A DNA stretch of 64,000 nucleotides, taken from NCBI GenBank assembly GCA_022447275.1, contig JAKVBK010000001.1:1-64000 (forward strand), read 5' to 3'. The notes under the pieces are model-generated. The model had not been told where the DNA came from and ran no database searches. It worked only from the letters and a program-made list of their open reading frames with translations. Each line of letters starts with the position of its first letter. Position 1 is the stretch's first letter. Origin of the DNA: Oceanicola sp. GTDB taxonomy: Bacteria > Pseudomonadota > Alphaproteobacteria > Rhodobacterales > Rhodobacteraceae. This document shows positions 19,199-28,291 of the stretch, in pieces. The position numbers were made by a program, and so were the translations under genes.

Positions 19199-20074
19199 TC
19201 AGCCCCGCTTGAGCGACAAGGTGGTCCAGTCGCCCAGCACCCGCCGGTCTTCCTGAACAAAGCCTTCGGCCACATAGGCCGCCAGCACAGTTTCCGCCTG
19301 CTCGTTGAGAATACCAGACAGGATCGCGCGCGCCTCTGGCGCAGCCACGCGGGCAATATCCGGCGCCAGTGCGATCAGCGGCCCCATCAGGATATTGGCG
19401 AAGATCAGATCAAAGGGGGCCGCGGCAGAAATGCCGGGATGATCGGTGCCCGTGGCCTCGATGCAGGTAACCCGGCCCGGCAGACCATTGGCCAAAAGGT
19501 TGGCTTCCGCCACCTCAACCGCAACCTGATCGATATCGGAGGCGATGATGCGCGCGGCATCGGGCAGCACGCGGGCGGCGGCCATGGCCAGCACAGCTGT
19601 GCCGCAGCCGATATCGGCCACGGTTTTGGGGCGCAGCCCTGCATCGAGCAAGGCATCAAAGGCCAGAAGGCAGCCCTTTGTGGTGCCGTGATGGCCGGTT
19701 CCGAAGGCCATGTTGGCCTCGATCAGCAATGGCTCGACCCCGTCCGGCACCGTTTCGGCATCGTGGCTGCCATAGACGTAAAAGCGACCTGCCGTAACCG
19801 GGGCCAGATCTCGGCGCACCTTGGCAACCCAGTCCGTCTCGGGCAGTTCGGAAATCACGAAATCTTTTGCGCCATGGGCGGCAGCCAGAAGCGCGAGGCC
19901 GATCTCGTCGGGCGACTCGATGAAATAGCCCCCCACTTCCCACATGCCCGAGCCATCCTCGATTTCGAAAACCCCCACGCCGGTGGGCTCCGGCACAAGG
20001 TTTTCAAGGGCGGTGCCCAGCGCTTCGGCGGGTGCACGGTCTGGCAGGGTGGTGAAGGCGGTGAAGGTGGGCAT
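19199..20074 (-). CDS. prmA: Ribosomal protein L11 methyltransferase
   Basis: PrmA trimethylates L11 using SAM. The 291-residue protein has an N-terminal substrate-recognition domain and a class I methyltransferase domain from about 125. Motifs seen are FGTGHHGTTKGCL, VADIGCGTAVLAMAAARV (SAM loop) and LIFANILMGPLIAL, the N-I-L-x-x-P-L active-site type motif. Length matches alphaproteobacterial PrmA. It stands alone between the DUF1127 gene and a hairpin-rich gap (20075-20345). Confidence 0.93.
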   Translation of the reverse strand: MPTFTAFTTLPDRAPAEALGTALENLVPEPTGVGVFEIEDGSGMWEVGGYFIESPDEIGLALLAAAHGAKDFVISELPETDWVAKVRRDLAPVTAGRFYVYGSHDAETVPDGVEPLLIEANMAFGTGHHGTTKGCLLAFDALLDAGLRPKTVADIGCGTAVLAMAAARVLPDAARIIASDIDQVAVEVAEANLLANGLPGRVTCIEATGTDHPGISAAAPFDLIFANILMGPLIALAPDIARVAAPEARAILSGILNEQAETVLAAYVAEGFVQEDRRVLGDWTTLSLKRG

Positions 20075-20297
20075 GGGGCCTCCGGCTAAAGGAATGGCCC
20101 GAGGCGGTAGGCCCTGTCGCGCCGCGCGTCAAGCCCCGTGGCCCGTGCATGGGCCGCAAAATCAGCGCTGATTTCTAGGGTATCGCGCCACTGGCGCGCC
20201 GGTGGCGGCGCGCGCCCGCAAGCAGGGTGGGGCAGACCGATGGCGCACATCCAGCTTCGGTGCTTCCGGGCGTGCAGTATCCGGTTGGGCTGGGGGA

Positions 20298-20319
20298 CCG
20301 CCAGCTATGGGGCTGGCGG
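20298..20319 (-). terminator. Hairpin just downstream of msrA
   Basis: A perfect 8-bp stem, CCGCCAGC / GCTGGCGG, with loop TATGGG lies 27 bases after the msrA stop, without a T-run. A second dyad (CGCCAC...GTGGCG) is at 20186-20207. The 271-base gap 20075-20345 has no gene. The hairpin may be a weak terminator or an mRNA 3'-end stabiliser. Confidence 0.4.
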
Positions 20320-20345
20320 CTTCGCGTAGCTGCACACGGTTTGGA

Positions 20346-21002
20346 TCAGGCAGAAACGCCGGTTCCGATCGGACATGTCACGCCCGTACCGCCGATACCG
20401 CAATATCCGCTGGGGTTCTTCGACAGATACTGCTGGTGGTAGTCCTCAGCAAAGTAGAAGGTTGGCGCAGGCACAATCTCGGTGGTGATGGCGCCATAGC
20501 CCGATGCTGACAGCTGGGGCGCAAAGGCCGCCTTGCTGGCCTCGGCGGCTGCATGCTGCGCGTCGCCATATGTGTAGATCCCGGAGCGATACTGCGTGCC
20601 CGTATCATTGCCCTGCCGCATTCCCTGGGTCGGGTCATGGCCCTCCCAGAACACCTTGAGCAGCGCCTCATAGGAAATCACGGCCGGATCATAGATCACG
20701 CGGACCACCTCGTTATGGCCGGTCTGGGCCGTGCAGACTTCTTCATAGGTTGGGTTGGGCGTGTAGCCGCCCGCATAGCCAACCATCGTGAGCCAGACCC
20801 CATCAAGCTTCCAAAACATCCGCTCCACGCCCCAGAAGCAGCCCATACCGAACATGGCCTCTTCCATGCCCTCTGGTATCGCGTCCTGAAGGGCCCGCCC
20901 AGACACATGGTGGGTCTGTGCGGTTGGGATCGCCGCGGACCGCCCGGGCAAAGCATCCGTCTTCGAGACCATTTCCATCTTCTTGCGTGCAAACAGGAAC
21001 AT
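20346..21002 (-). CDS. msrA: Peptide-methionine (S)-S-oxide reductase MsrA
   Basis: MsrA repairs methionine-S-sulfoxide in proteins. The catalytic GCFWGVE motif with its Cys is near residue 53, followed by [27 protein letters not shown] and EDYHQQYL. Two C-terminal Cys in GYCGIGG and GVTCPIG act as resolving residues in this family. I start at MFLFARKK, preceded by GAGGAG 8 bases upstream, giving 218 residues; a longer open frame runs on upstream but encodes nothing conserved. The MFS gene lies 67 bases upstream on the same strand. Confidence 0.95.
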   Translation of the reverse strand: MFLFARKKMEMVSKTDALPGRSAAIPTAQTHHVSGRALQDAIPEGMEEAMFGMGCFWGVERMFWKLDGVWLTMVGYAGGYTPNPTYEEVCTAQTGHNEVVRVIYDPAVISYEALLKVFWEGHDPTQGMRQGNDTGTQYRSGIYTYGDAQHAAAEASKAAFAPQLSASGYGAITTEIVPAPTFYFAEDYHQQYLSKNPSGYCGIGGTGVTCPIGTGVSA

Positions 21003-21069
21003 CAGGCGCTCTCCTCTTTTGTGGCTTACCCAAAGAGATAGGATGTCATGTCGCGAAATTCCAGATGGC

Positions 21070-22305
21070 TCACTCGGCCGGGGCGGGGGCGGGCTGATAA
21101 CGGCTGAACACTGTTTCGTTGCCGGGTGCCGGGCGACGCGGCACCAGCAGCGCAAGCCCAAAGGACACCAAGGCCATCAGCGCGGCAGCGCCAAACACCG
21201 CCCCGGGCGAGACCAACCACAGATATCCCAAAGCCGCCGGCAGAAAGACGGCCGCGATATGGTTGATCGTGAAGGCAACCGCTGCCGTGGGTGCGATGTC
21301 TGACGGGTCTGCGATCTTCTGGAAATAGGTTTTCAGAGCCAGCGCCATGGCAAACAGCACATGATCGACCACGTAGAGCACCGCTGCCAGCACGACCCCC
21401 CAACCAAACCAGTAGATCCCGCCATAGCAAAAGAACACGATCGCAAGGCCAAGATACTCAATCAGCAGAACCCGCCGCTCGCCCCAATGCCCCACCAGCC
21501 GCCCGAGCAGGGGCGCGCACAGGATGTTGATCACGAGGTTGATCAAAAACAGCGCCGTCACCTCGTGCACGGCAAAGCCGAAATGTTCGACCATCATGAA
21601 GCCTGCAAAGACGACAAAGATCTGCCGCCGCGCCCCGGACATGAACTGCAGCGCATAGTACAGCCAGTAGCGTTTGCGCAGGACGAACTCCTTGCGCTGC
21701 GGGTGGGGGCTTTCAAACTGTGGGAAGGCCAGCATGCAGTAGAGCGCGATGGCCACGGTCAGCCCGCCCGACACCAGATACACCCGGTTGTAATCCAGCC
21801 CCAGCGCCTCCCAGCCCAGCCAGATTACACAATAGACCACGAATGTCGCCGTCGACGCCGCCGCCATCAGCCAGCCCAGCATCTGCGGGGCGCGCTCCTT
21901 CTTGATCCATTGCAACTGGAGCGACTGGTTGACCGTCTCGTAGTAGTGAAACCCGATCGAGGACAGCATCGTGATCATCAAGATGCCCCCGAGCGACGGG
22001 AACCAAGCCGTGACTGCTGTTGCTGCCCCAAGCATGGCCAGTGCAACCAGGGCCAGCACTTGCTCGCGCATGAACATGAGCAAGACGATCACACCGATCG
22101 CAAGAAAGCCCGGAATTTCCCGCACCGTGTGCAACCAGCCAATCTTGGCGCCGTCAAAACCGCCCACTTCGATGACGAAATTATTGAGCAGGGCCGACCA
22201 CGTATTGAAGGCCAGCGGCATGGCAACCGCCATCAAAAACAACAGCGTGATAGGCCGGCGCCATAGCGGCAACTGCCGCGCATTTTGAAGAGGTACAATC
22301 CGCAT
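21070..22305 (-). CDS. Major facilitator superfamily transporter
   Basis: The 411-residue product has about 11-12 TM segments in two halves, joined by a basic loop near residue 205 ([15 protein letters not shown]). It has the general MFS look, with [16 protein letters not shown] resembling the motif-A loop (G-x-x-x-D/H-x-x-G-x-R) between TM8 and TM9. No substrate can be read from the sequence. A pronounced periodic aromatic content ([14 protein letters not shown]) lies in TM5. It precedes msrA on the same strand, but the products have no obvious shared role. Confidence 0.75.
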   Translation of the reverse strand: MRIVPLQNARQLPLWRRPITLLFLMAVAMPLAFNTWSALLNNFVIEVGGFDGAKIGWLHTVREIPGFLAIGVIVLLMFMREQVLALVALAMLGAATAVTAWFPSLGGILMITMLSSIGFHYYETVNQSLQLQWIKKERAPQMLGWLMAAASTATFVVYCVIWLGWEALGLDYNRVYLVSGGLTVAIALYCMLAFPQFESPHPQRKEFVLRKRYWLYYALQFMSGARRQIFVVFAGFMMVEHFGFAVHEVTALFLINLVINILCAPLLGRLVGHWGERRVLLIEYLGLAIVFFCYGGIYWFGWGVVLAAVLYVVDHVLFAMALALKTYFQKIADPSDIAPTAAVAFTINHIAAVFLPAALGYLWLVSPGAVFGAAALMALVSFGLALLVPRRPAPGNETVFSRYQPAPAPAE

Positions 22306-22452
22306 GCGCGTGGCTTACGCCGCCCGGGCCAAAGAGAAAAGCGGATGTTTGCGCACAGCCCCTCTCACAATGCGAGCACTTGCCAGCCGCCGCCCGCGGC
22401 TGATCCGTCTTCGGGGGGCGGCAAACCGACGTGGATGCGCCCCCCTCGGGGG

Positions 22453-24675
22453 TTAGAAGAAATTCTGCGGATCGATGTCGATGGCGAGGCGCAGATCCCC
22501 GCGCAAGGACACTTGCCCGACCCATTGCGCCAGCGCGGCCTGCAACGGGGCCGTCCGCTCTGCGCGCACCAGAAGGCGCACGCGGTGGCGGCCACGGATC
22601 CGGGCAATCGGCGCGGCGGCCGGGCCAAAAAGCTGGGCGCCGATCCGATCCAGCGGGCCCCGCGCATTGGCCAGTGCAGCGCCAAGATCAAACACCTGGC
22701 TCACATCACTGCCAGACAGGATGATGCCGGCAAGACGCGTGTAGGGGGGCATGTGGGCCGCCTGACGCTCGCGCGCCTCTGCGGCCCAAAACCCTTCCTC
22801 GTCGCCAGAAAGAATGGCCTGGATCACCGGATGGGCCGGTTGATGGGTCTGGATCAGAGCCCGCCCTGCCCGCTCGGAACGGCCCGCGCGCCCGGCCACC
22901 TGACGCACCAACTGAAAGGTCCGCTCAGCGGCGCGCAGGTCTGATCCCTGCAGCCCAAGATCCGCATCGATTACCCCCACGAGGGTCAGCAGGGGAAAGT
23001 TATGCCCCTTGGCCACCAATTGGGTGCCAATGATGATGTCCGCCTCGCCCGCAGCAATCTCCGCGATTGCCTCCCGCAGCGCCCGGGCGGATCCATAGAG
23101 ATCAGACGACAGCACCGCCCGCCGCGCGTCCGGGAAGCGGGCTGCGGCTTCCTCGGCCAAACGCTCGATCCCGGGGCCAACGGCTGTCATCTTGCCCTCA
23201 ACCCCGCAAGATGGGCAGGCCTCGGGCATCGGGATCGTTTCACCGCATTGGTGGCACATCAGGCGCTTGAGGAAGCGGTGTTCAACCATGCGCGTGTCGC
23301 AGTTTGGGCAGCCGACTTGATTGCCGCAGGCCCGACACACCGTGACAGGCGCAAAGCCGCGCCGGTTGAGAAACAGCAGCGCTTGCTCCCCCTCGGCCAG
23401 GCGGGCCTCCACCGCCTGCGCAAGACTTGGGGAAATCCATTGCCCCGCGCCCATGGCCTCCGCCCGCATGTCGATGGCCTCCATCTGAGGCATCTGCACC
23501 GCGCCTGGCCGCGCCGAAAGCGTTTCACGCCGATACTTGCCGGTTTCGGCATTCACCCAACTTTCCAGCGACGGCGTGGCCGAAGCCAGCACAACCTGCG
23601 CATGGGCAAAATGCGCCCGCAGCACGGCCATGTCACGGGCATTATAGAGCACCCCATCTTCCTGCTTGTAGGAGCCGTCATGCTCCTCATCGACGACGAT
23701 CAACCCCAGATCCCGGAAGGGCAGAAACAGCGCGGACCGCGCCCCCACCACCAACTGGGCGCCCCCTTCAGCGACCATTTTCCAGCAGCGGCGCCGTTCC
23801 GTCATGGTGACGCCGGAATGCCATTCGGCCGGGCGCGCGCCAAAGCGCTGCTCGACGCGGGTCAGGAAGGCGCCCGTCAGGGCGATCTCAGGCAGCAGCA
23901 CGAGGGCCTGGCGCCCCGAGGTCAGGCATTGCGCCACCGCTTCGAGGTAAACTTCGGTCTTGCCGGAGCCTGTGACGCCTTTCAGCAAGGTGGTGCCGTA
24001 GCCACCGGCGGCCTGCGCTGCGCGCATGCGCTCTGCCACATCGGCCTGTGCGGCCGTCAGTTCGAGGCCGGGCAGGCTTGGATCCAGCGTTGGATAGGGC
24101 AGATCGCGGGGGGCTGCCTCCTCGATCACGGCCCCCGCTTTGACGAGGCCCTTCACCACCGATGCCGTCACCTCTGCCTCAGCGGCCAGTTCGCCAAGGG
24201 TGAACAGTCGGTAGGGATCGGCTTCCAGCACTTCGAGCACGCGGGCGCGCGTGTCGGTCATGCGCGCGGGCACCGTTGCGCCAAGACGCAAAATTTTGCG
24301 CATCGCCGGCGGGTCCGTCAGGCCGGGCGCGCGCAGGGCAAGGCGCAACATCGCCGGCAGGGGTGTCACCGTATAGGCCGCGGCCCGCGTGATAAAGGCG
24401 CGCAGCTCTGCCCCAAGCGGCGGTGCATCCAGCACGCGGAAAATCTTGCGCAGTTTGTCGGCAGGGTAATCCCCCTGCCCGGCGCCCCACACCACCCCGG
24501 GCACCTTGCGCGGCCCGAGCGGCACCTCGACGAGGTCGCCCGGAGCGCAACCGCCCTCAGGCGCGCGGTAATCGAGAATGCGGTCGAGGGGCTGGGTCGT
24601 CAGCACACCGACCACTGTTCCCTCAGGCACGGTGCCGGGGGCTTCTGGTTTGCGGTCAAACAGATCTGCAGCCAT
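22453..24675 (-). CDS. priA: Primosomal protein N' (replication restart helicase PriA)
   Basis: PriA reloads the replisome at stalled forks with a 3'-5' helicase. The 740-residue protein has the N-terminal DNA-binding domain ([12 protein letters not shown]) and Walker [17 protein letters not shown] follows, and a zinc cluster of CRACG, CPNC, CHQCGE and CPSCG lies inserted between the helicase lobes. [11 protein letters not shown] is motif [11 protein letters not shown] is chosen as start: the 60 residues before it in frame are Arg/Pro-rich and unlike PriA. The transaldolase gene diverges from it across about 197 bases, which contain a CCCTGGC/GCCAGGG hairpin (24717-24739). Confidence 0.96.
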   Translation of the reverse strand: MAADLFDRKPEAPGTVPEGTVVGVLTTQPLDRILDYRAPEGGCAPGDLVEVPLGPRKVPGVVWGAGQGDYPADKLRKIFRVLDAPPLGAELRAFITRAAAYTVTPLPAMLRLALRAPGLTDPPAMRKILRLGATVPARMTDTRARVLEVLEADPYRLFTLGELAAEAEVTASVVKGLVKAGAVIEEAAPRDLPYPTLDPSLPGLELTAAQADVAERMRAAQAAGGYGTTLLKGVTGSGKTEVYLEAVAQCLTSGRQALVLLPEIALTGAFLTRVEQRFGARPAEWHSGVTMTERRRCWKMVAEGGAQLVVGARSALFLPFRDLGLIVVDEEHDGSYKQEDGVLYNARDMAVLRAHFAHAQVVLASATPSLESWVNAETGKYRRETLSARPGAVQMPQMEAIDMRAEAMGAGQWISPSLAQAVEARLAEGEQALLFLNRRGFAPVTVCRACGNQVGCPNCDTRMVEHRFLKRLMCHQCGETIPMPEACPSCGVEGKMTAVGPGIERLAEEAAARFPDARRAVLSSDLYGSARALREAIAEIAAGEADIIIGTQLVAKGHNFPLLTLVGVIDADLGLQGSDLRAAERTFQLVRQVAGRAGRSERAGRALIQTHQPAHPVIQAILSGDEEGFWAAEARERQAAHMPPYTRLAGIILSGSDVSQVFDLGAALANARGPLDRIGAQLFGPAAAPIARIRGRHRVRLLVRAERTAPLQAALAQWVGQVSLRGDLRLAIDIDPQNFF

Positions 24676-24872
24676 TGCGACGTGTCTCGCTTTCAACCGC
24701 GCGCGCGGCGCCGGGGCCCTGGCGCTGTCAAAGCCAGGGCGCTGTGCGGGGCGGCTATCAAGGCGATGCGGCGCGCACGCTCCATCCGATCTTTTCCTTT
24801 CGCTCTTTAGCGCGTCATGCAGATGCGGTATCTGGCATGCAATCCGAAACACCACTGCGCAGGAGACCGCAG

Positions 24873-25526
24873 ATGAAGTTCTTTGTCGATACCGCTGAAA
24901 TAGACGCCATTGCCGAACTTAACGACCTTGGAATGGTCGACGGGGTGACCACGAATCCCTCGCTGATCATGAAATCGGGCCGCGACATCATCGAGGTCAC
25001 CAAGGAAATCTGCGCCCTTGTGGATGGCCCTGTCTCCGCCGAGGTGGTGGCCACCGAGGCCGACGCCATGATCGAGGAAGGCCTCAAGCTGGCCGAGATC
25101 GCCGAAAACATCGCGATCAAGGTGCCGCTGACTTGGGCCGGCCTGAAGGCGTGCAAAGCCTTTTCCGAGCGTGGACACATGGTCAATGTCACCTTGTGCT
25201 TCTCCGCCAATCAGGCGCTGCTGGCAGCCAAGGCAGGGGCCTCGTTCATCTCGCCCTTCATCGGACGTCTCGATGACGTGAACCTCGACGGGATGGAACT
25301 GATCAGCGACATCCGCCAAATCTATGACAATTACGATTTCCAAACAGAAATCCTGGCCGCTTCCATCCGGACTGTGAACCACGTTACGGAAAGCGCGCTG
25401 ATCGGTGCAGACGTGATCACGGCCCCGCCCGGTGTGATCAAGAAGCTTGCCGACCACCCGCTGACGGACAAGGGTCTGGAAGCATTTTTGGCAGATTGGG
25501 CAAAGACTGGCCAAAAAATCGTTTGA
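24873..25526 (+). CDS. tal: Transaldolase, short TalC/FSA-type
   Basis: This is a class I aldolase of the short transaldolase / fructose-6-phosphate aldolase family, acting in the pentose phosphate pathway. The 217-residue product starts [11 protein letters not shown] and keeps GVTTNPSLI near residue 24. The Schiff-base Lys83 is in IAIKVPLT, and [26 protein letters not shown] follows. Length is typical of this subfamily. AGGAG precedes the ATG by 7 bases. Transaldolase versus F6P aldolase activity cannot be decided from these motifs. A DUF484 gene follows 53 bases later. Confidence 0.93.
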   Translation: MKFFVDTAEIDAIAELNDLGMVDGVTTNPSLIMKSGRDIIEVTKEICALVDGPVSAEVVATEADAMIEEGLKLAEIAENIAIKVPLTWAGLKACKAFSERGHMVNVTLCFSANQALLAAKAGASFISPFIGRLDDVNLDGMELISDIRQIYDNYDFQTEILAASIRTVNHVTESALIGADVITAPPGVIKKLADHPLTDKGLEAFLADWAKTGQKIV

Positions 25527-25579
25527 TCTGTATGGTGTCGGGGAGCAGACAAAAAAATTTGCCCCAAAAGAGGCGCCAA

Positions 25580-26296
25580 ATGACAGAACAGGCCAACAGC
25601 GATATTCATCGCATTCGGGAGAAAATCCTCTCTGAACCGGACGTGATCCTTGAGGATCGTGATCTGATGCGTGCGCTCATTGACGCCAATGAGCGCACCA
25701 TGGGCGGCAACATCGTGGACTTGCGCGGCATCGCCATGCAACGCCTCGAAGAACGGCTGGGCCGTCTTGAAGACACCCACCGTTCGGTGATCGCGGCCGC
25801 CTATGACAACCTCGCGGGCACCAATCAGGTGCACCGGGCGGTGCTGACAATGCTCGAACCCACGGGCTTTGAGGCTTTTCTGCGCAACCTTGGGGATGAA
25901 GTGGCGCAAGTGCTCAGGGTCGATGCATTGCGTCTTGTGCTCGAAAGCCACCAAAGTGAGGGCGACACGGCCGTCAAACGTCTGGGCGACGTGTTGACAG
26001 TGGTCCCGCCGGGCTTTGTAGATGCCTATGGCAGTGCGGGGCGCAGCAACACGGCGCCTGCGCGGCCGGTCTTGTTGCGCCAGACCCGCCCGAACTCGGA
26101 ACTGGTCTATGCGGACAAAGCCACATGGATCACGTCCGAGGCGGTGCTCCGGCTTGATTTCGGACCCGGTCGTTTGCCAGGCATGCTGGCACTGGGCTCC
26201 GAAGACCCGCACCAGTTCAAGCCAAGCCAAGGCACCGATCTGCTGGCCTTTTTCGGGGGCGTCTTCGAGCGGCAAATGCGGCGCTGGCTGGATTGA
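25580..26296 (+). CDS. DUF484 family protein
   Basis: The 238-residue product has an N-terminal helical part with DIHRIREKILSEPDVILEDRDLMRALI, a coiled-coil-like MQRLEERLGRLEDTHRSVI, and a GAF-like domain. The last contains DALRLVLES and PGMLALGSEDPHQFKPSQGTDLLAFFGGVFERQMRRWL, the DUF484 signature end. Its biochemical role is unknown. DUF484 genes commonly sit directly before xerC, as here, where xerC begins 3 bases after the stop, suggesting a link to dimer resolution or division. I chose MTEQAN, which has AGAGG upstream. Confidence 0.9.
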   Translation: MTEQANSDIHRIREKILSEPDVILEDRDLMRALIDANERTMGGNIVDLRGIAMQRLEERLGRLEDTHRSVIAAAYDNLAGTNQVHRAVLTMLEPTGFEAFLRNLGDEVAQVLRVDALRLVLESHQSEGDTAVKRLGDVLTVVPPGFVDAYGSAGRSNTAPARPVLLRQTRPNSELVYADKATWITSEAVLRLDFGPGRLPGMLALGSEDPHQFKPSQGTDLLAFFGGVFERQMRRWLD

Positions 26297-26299
26297 TGC

Positions 26300-27274
26300 A
26301 TGGCCGCACCCACGGCCTTCCCCTCCGACGCGATGCGCGATGCGCTCGAACAATGGTGTACGCATCTGCGCGCCATTGAGGGCGCCTCTCCCGCCACCCT
26401 CGACGCCTACCGGCGCGATGTCACATCCTTCCTTGGGTTTCTGACAGCGCATTTGGGCGGCCCTTTCGGACCCTCTGCACTTGCGGACCTCCACACCCGG
26501 GACATGCGGGCCTGGATGGCCCATGAACGCGCCTCCGGCCTTTCGGCACGCTCGCTTGCCCGGGCTTTGTCAGCCGTAAAGAATTTCAGCCAGTGGCTGG
26601 CAGAGCGCCATGGCCTTGAGATCACCCCGATCCTGTCCATCCGGGCGCCGCGCTATCACAAGAAACTGCCTCGCCCGCTTGATGTGTCAGATGCCTCTGA
26701 TCTGTTGCAACAGGCCGGTGCAGACCCCGCCCAGCCCGATTGGGTGCGCGCCCGCGACACCGCCGTGCTGACCTTGCTCTACGGGTGCGGGCTGCGGATC
26801 AGCGAGGCGCTGGGGCTGACAGCCGATGTCGTGCCGCTGGGCCAAAGCCTGCGCATTCGCGGCAAGGGCAACAAGGAACGGCTGGTGCCTGTGCTGCCTG
26901 TGGCGCGCGACGCGGTGGAACGCTATGCAGCGCTCTACCCCGGGAGCTTGCCCCCAGACGGCCCGCTGTTTCGCGGGGTGCGCGGTGGCGCGCTGAACCC
27001 ACGGATCATTCAGCGGGCCATGGAAAATCTGCGCCTTGGTCTGGGCTTGCCCCCCACGGCAACGCCGCATGCCCTGCGCCACAGCTTTGCCACCCATCTG
27101 TTGAACGCCGGCGGCGATCTGCGCGCCATTCAGGATCTGCTCGGCCACGCGTCCCTCTCGACCACGCAGGCCTACACGGCTGTGGATGCAGGCCGGCTTC
27201 TGGATGTCTACCAGACGGCCCACCCCCGCGCCCAAGCCGCCCCAGACAAAACAGCGGTGCCAGATGCAGGCTAA
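26300..27274 (+). CDS. xerC: Tyrosine recombinase XerC
   Basis: XerC with XerD resolves chromosome dimers at dif during division. The 324 residues include an N-terminal SAM-like core-binding domain (about 10-105) and a C-terminal catalytic domain. All catalytic residues are present: Arg166 (GCGLRISEA), Lys189 (RIRGKGNKE), His257 and Arg260 (PHALRHSF), His283 (LGHASL) and the nucleophile Tyr292 (TTQAYTAV). Its position directly after DUF484 identifies it as the chromosomal XerC rather than a phage integrase. Confidence 0.95.
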   Translation: MAAPTAFPSDAMRDALEQWCTHLRAIEGASPATLDAYRRDVTSFLGFLTAHLGGPFGPSALADLHTRDMRAWMAHERASGLSARSLARALSAVKNFSQWLAERHGLEITPILSIRAPRYHKKLPRPLDVSDASDLLQQAGADPAQPDWVRARDTAVLTLLYGCGLRISEALGLTADVVPLGQSLRIRGKGNKERLVPVLPVARDAVERYAALYPGSLPPDGPLFRGVRGGALNPRIIQRAMENLRLGLGLPPTATPHALRHSFATHLLNAGGDLRAIQDLLGHASLSTTQAYTAVDAGRLLDVYQTAHPRAQAAPDKTAVPDAG

Positions 27275-27337
27275 TGCGCGCCGGGCGCCTGTTTCCCCGC
27301 TGGTAAACAGGCGCGACAGAAGCTATAGCTCAAGCCT

Positions 27338-28030
27338 ATGACCAATCGCATGCGGGCGTTTTCCGTCCACCTTCTGACTGCCACCGGCGCTGTGTTCGCC
27401 ATGCTTGCCCTGCTGGCCGCAGTGGAAGGGCGCTATCCCTTGATGTTCCTGTGGCTGGTTGTGGCCCTTGTGGTGGATGGGGTCGATGGCCCTCTTGCCC
27501 GCAAATACGATGTTCAGACCAACGCGCCCCGTGTGGATGGCGCGCTGCTCGATCTGATCATCGACTACCTGACCTATGTCTTTATCCCAGCCTATGCGCT
27601 GTTTGCGGCAGACCTGCTGCCCGGATGGATGGGCTGGGCGGCCCTTTTGATCATCACGTTTGCCTCTGCGATCTACTTCGCCGACACAACGATGAAGACC
27701 AATGATTACAGCTTTGAGGGGTTTCCCGGCTGCTGGAACATGGTGGTGGTTACGATCTTTGCGCTTGAGCCGCCCGCAGGCCTGTCGCTGGTTGTGATCT
27801 GCGCGCTGAGCGTGGCCATGTTCCTGCCCTTGCGCTTTGTCCATCCGGTGCGCACGGCGCGCTGGCGCCCGCTGACCCTGCCCATTGCCGTGGTCTGGGT
27901 GGTTTGCGCCGCATGGGCGGCGGCCAATGGCTTTGACAAGCAAAGCTGGGCCGGTTGGCTGCTCACCGCTGCAAGCCTGTATCTGCTCTTTGCGGGCATC
28001 GCCCAGCAACTGACAGAACCCAAAGACTGA
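27338..28030 (+). CDS. pcs: Phosphatidylcholine synthase
   Basis: Pcs joins choline to CDP-diacylglycerol in the inner membrane, giving phosphatidylcholine, a common lipid in Rhodobacteraceae. The 230-residue protein has about eight TM segments. It carries the CDP-alcohol phosphotransferase motif: DGVDGPLAR near residue 47, then GALLDLIIDY, so the four Asp of D-x2-DG-x2-AR-x(n)-G-x3-D-x3-D are all present. MKTNDYSFEGFPGCWN matches the Pcs-specific segment that separates these from PgsA and CdsA. It stands alone between xerC and ileS. Confidence 0.93.
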   Translation: MTNRMRAFSVHLLTATGAVFAMLALLAAVEGRYPLMFLWLVVALVVDGVDGPLARKYDVQTNAPRVDGALLDLIIDYLTYVFIPAYALFAADLLPGWMGWAALLIITFASAIYFADTTMKTNDYSFEGFPGCWNMVVVTIFALEPPAGLSLVVICALSVAMFLPLRFVHPVRTARWRPLTLPIAVVWVVCAAWAAANGFDKQSWAGWLLTAASLYLLFAGIAQQLTEPKD

Positions 28031-28093
28031 GGGCCTCTGCCGGCGCTTGACAGGGCCGAACGCCCCGCTTTCCCAGACTGTGAAATGCCGCCC

Positions 28094-28121
28094 TTGCTCC
28101 CGGCCACGGCACTGTTATAAG
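28094..28121 (+). promoter_or_regulatory. Putative ileS promoter
   Basis: TTGCTC, a 16-base spacer and TATAAG form a good sigma-70-type promoter about 170 bases before ileS. The long leader that would result contains a CCCGG...CCGGG dyad ending in TTTT (about 28165-28201), which could be an attenuator. No transcript data support this. Confidence 0.5.
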
Positions 28122-28291
28122 GCGCCCCATGATAGGACCTGCGGCATACGTTCGGCGAATTACCGGCCCGGCGCTCTGAGGCGTCAGGGCGACCGGGTTT
28201 TCGTGGCCTTCCGCTGCGCTTTTTAGGCGTGACACCGGCCACCGCCACCCTTTCCTCATCTCTGTTTCCCGTTCCTTGAAGGATGCACCCC

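Noticed and set aside
18896..19200. Search for CcsR-like small RNA repeats behind the DUF1127 gene
   Set aside because: The terminator follows at once, and no CUUCCC-type repeats are present.
23002..24810. A 602-codon open frame on the plus strand, antisense to priA
   Set aside because: PriA motifs and the zinc cluster are intact on the minus strand.
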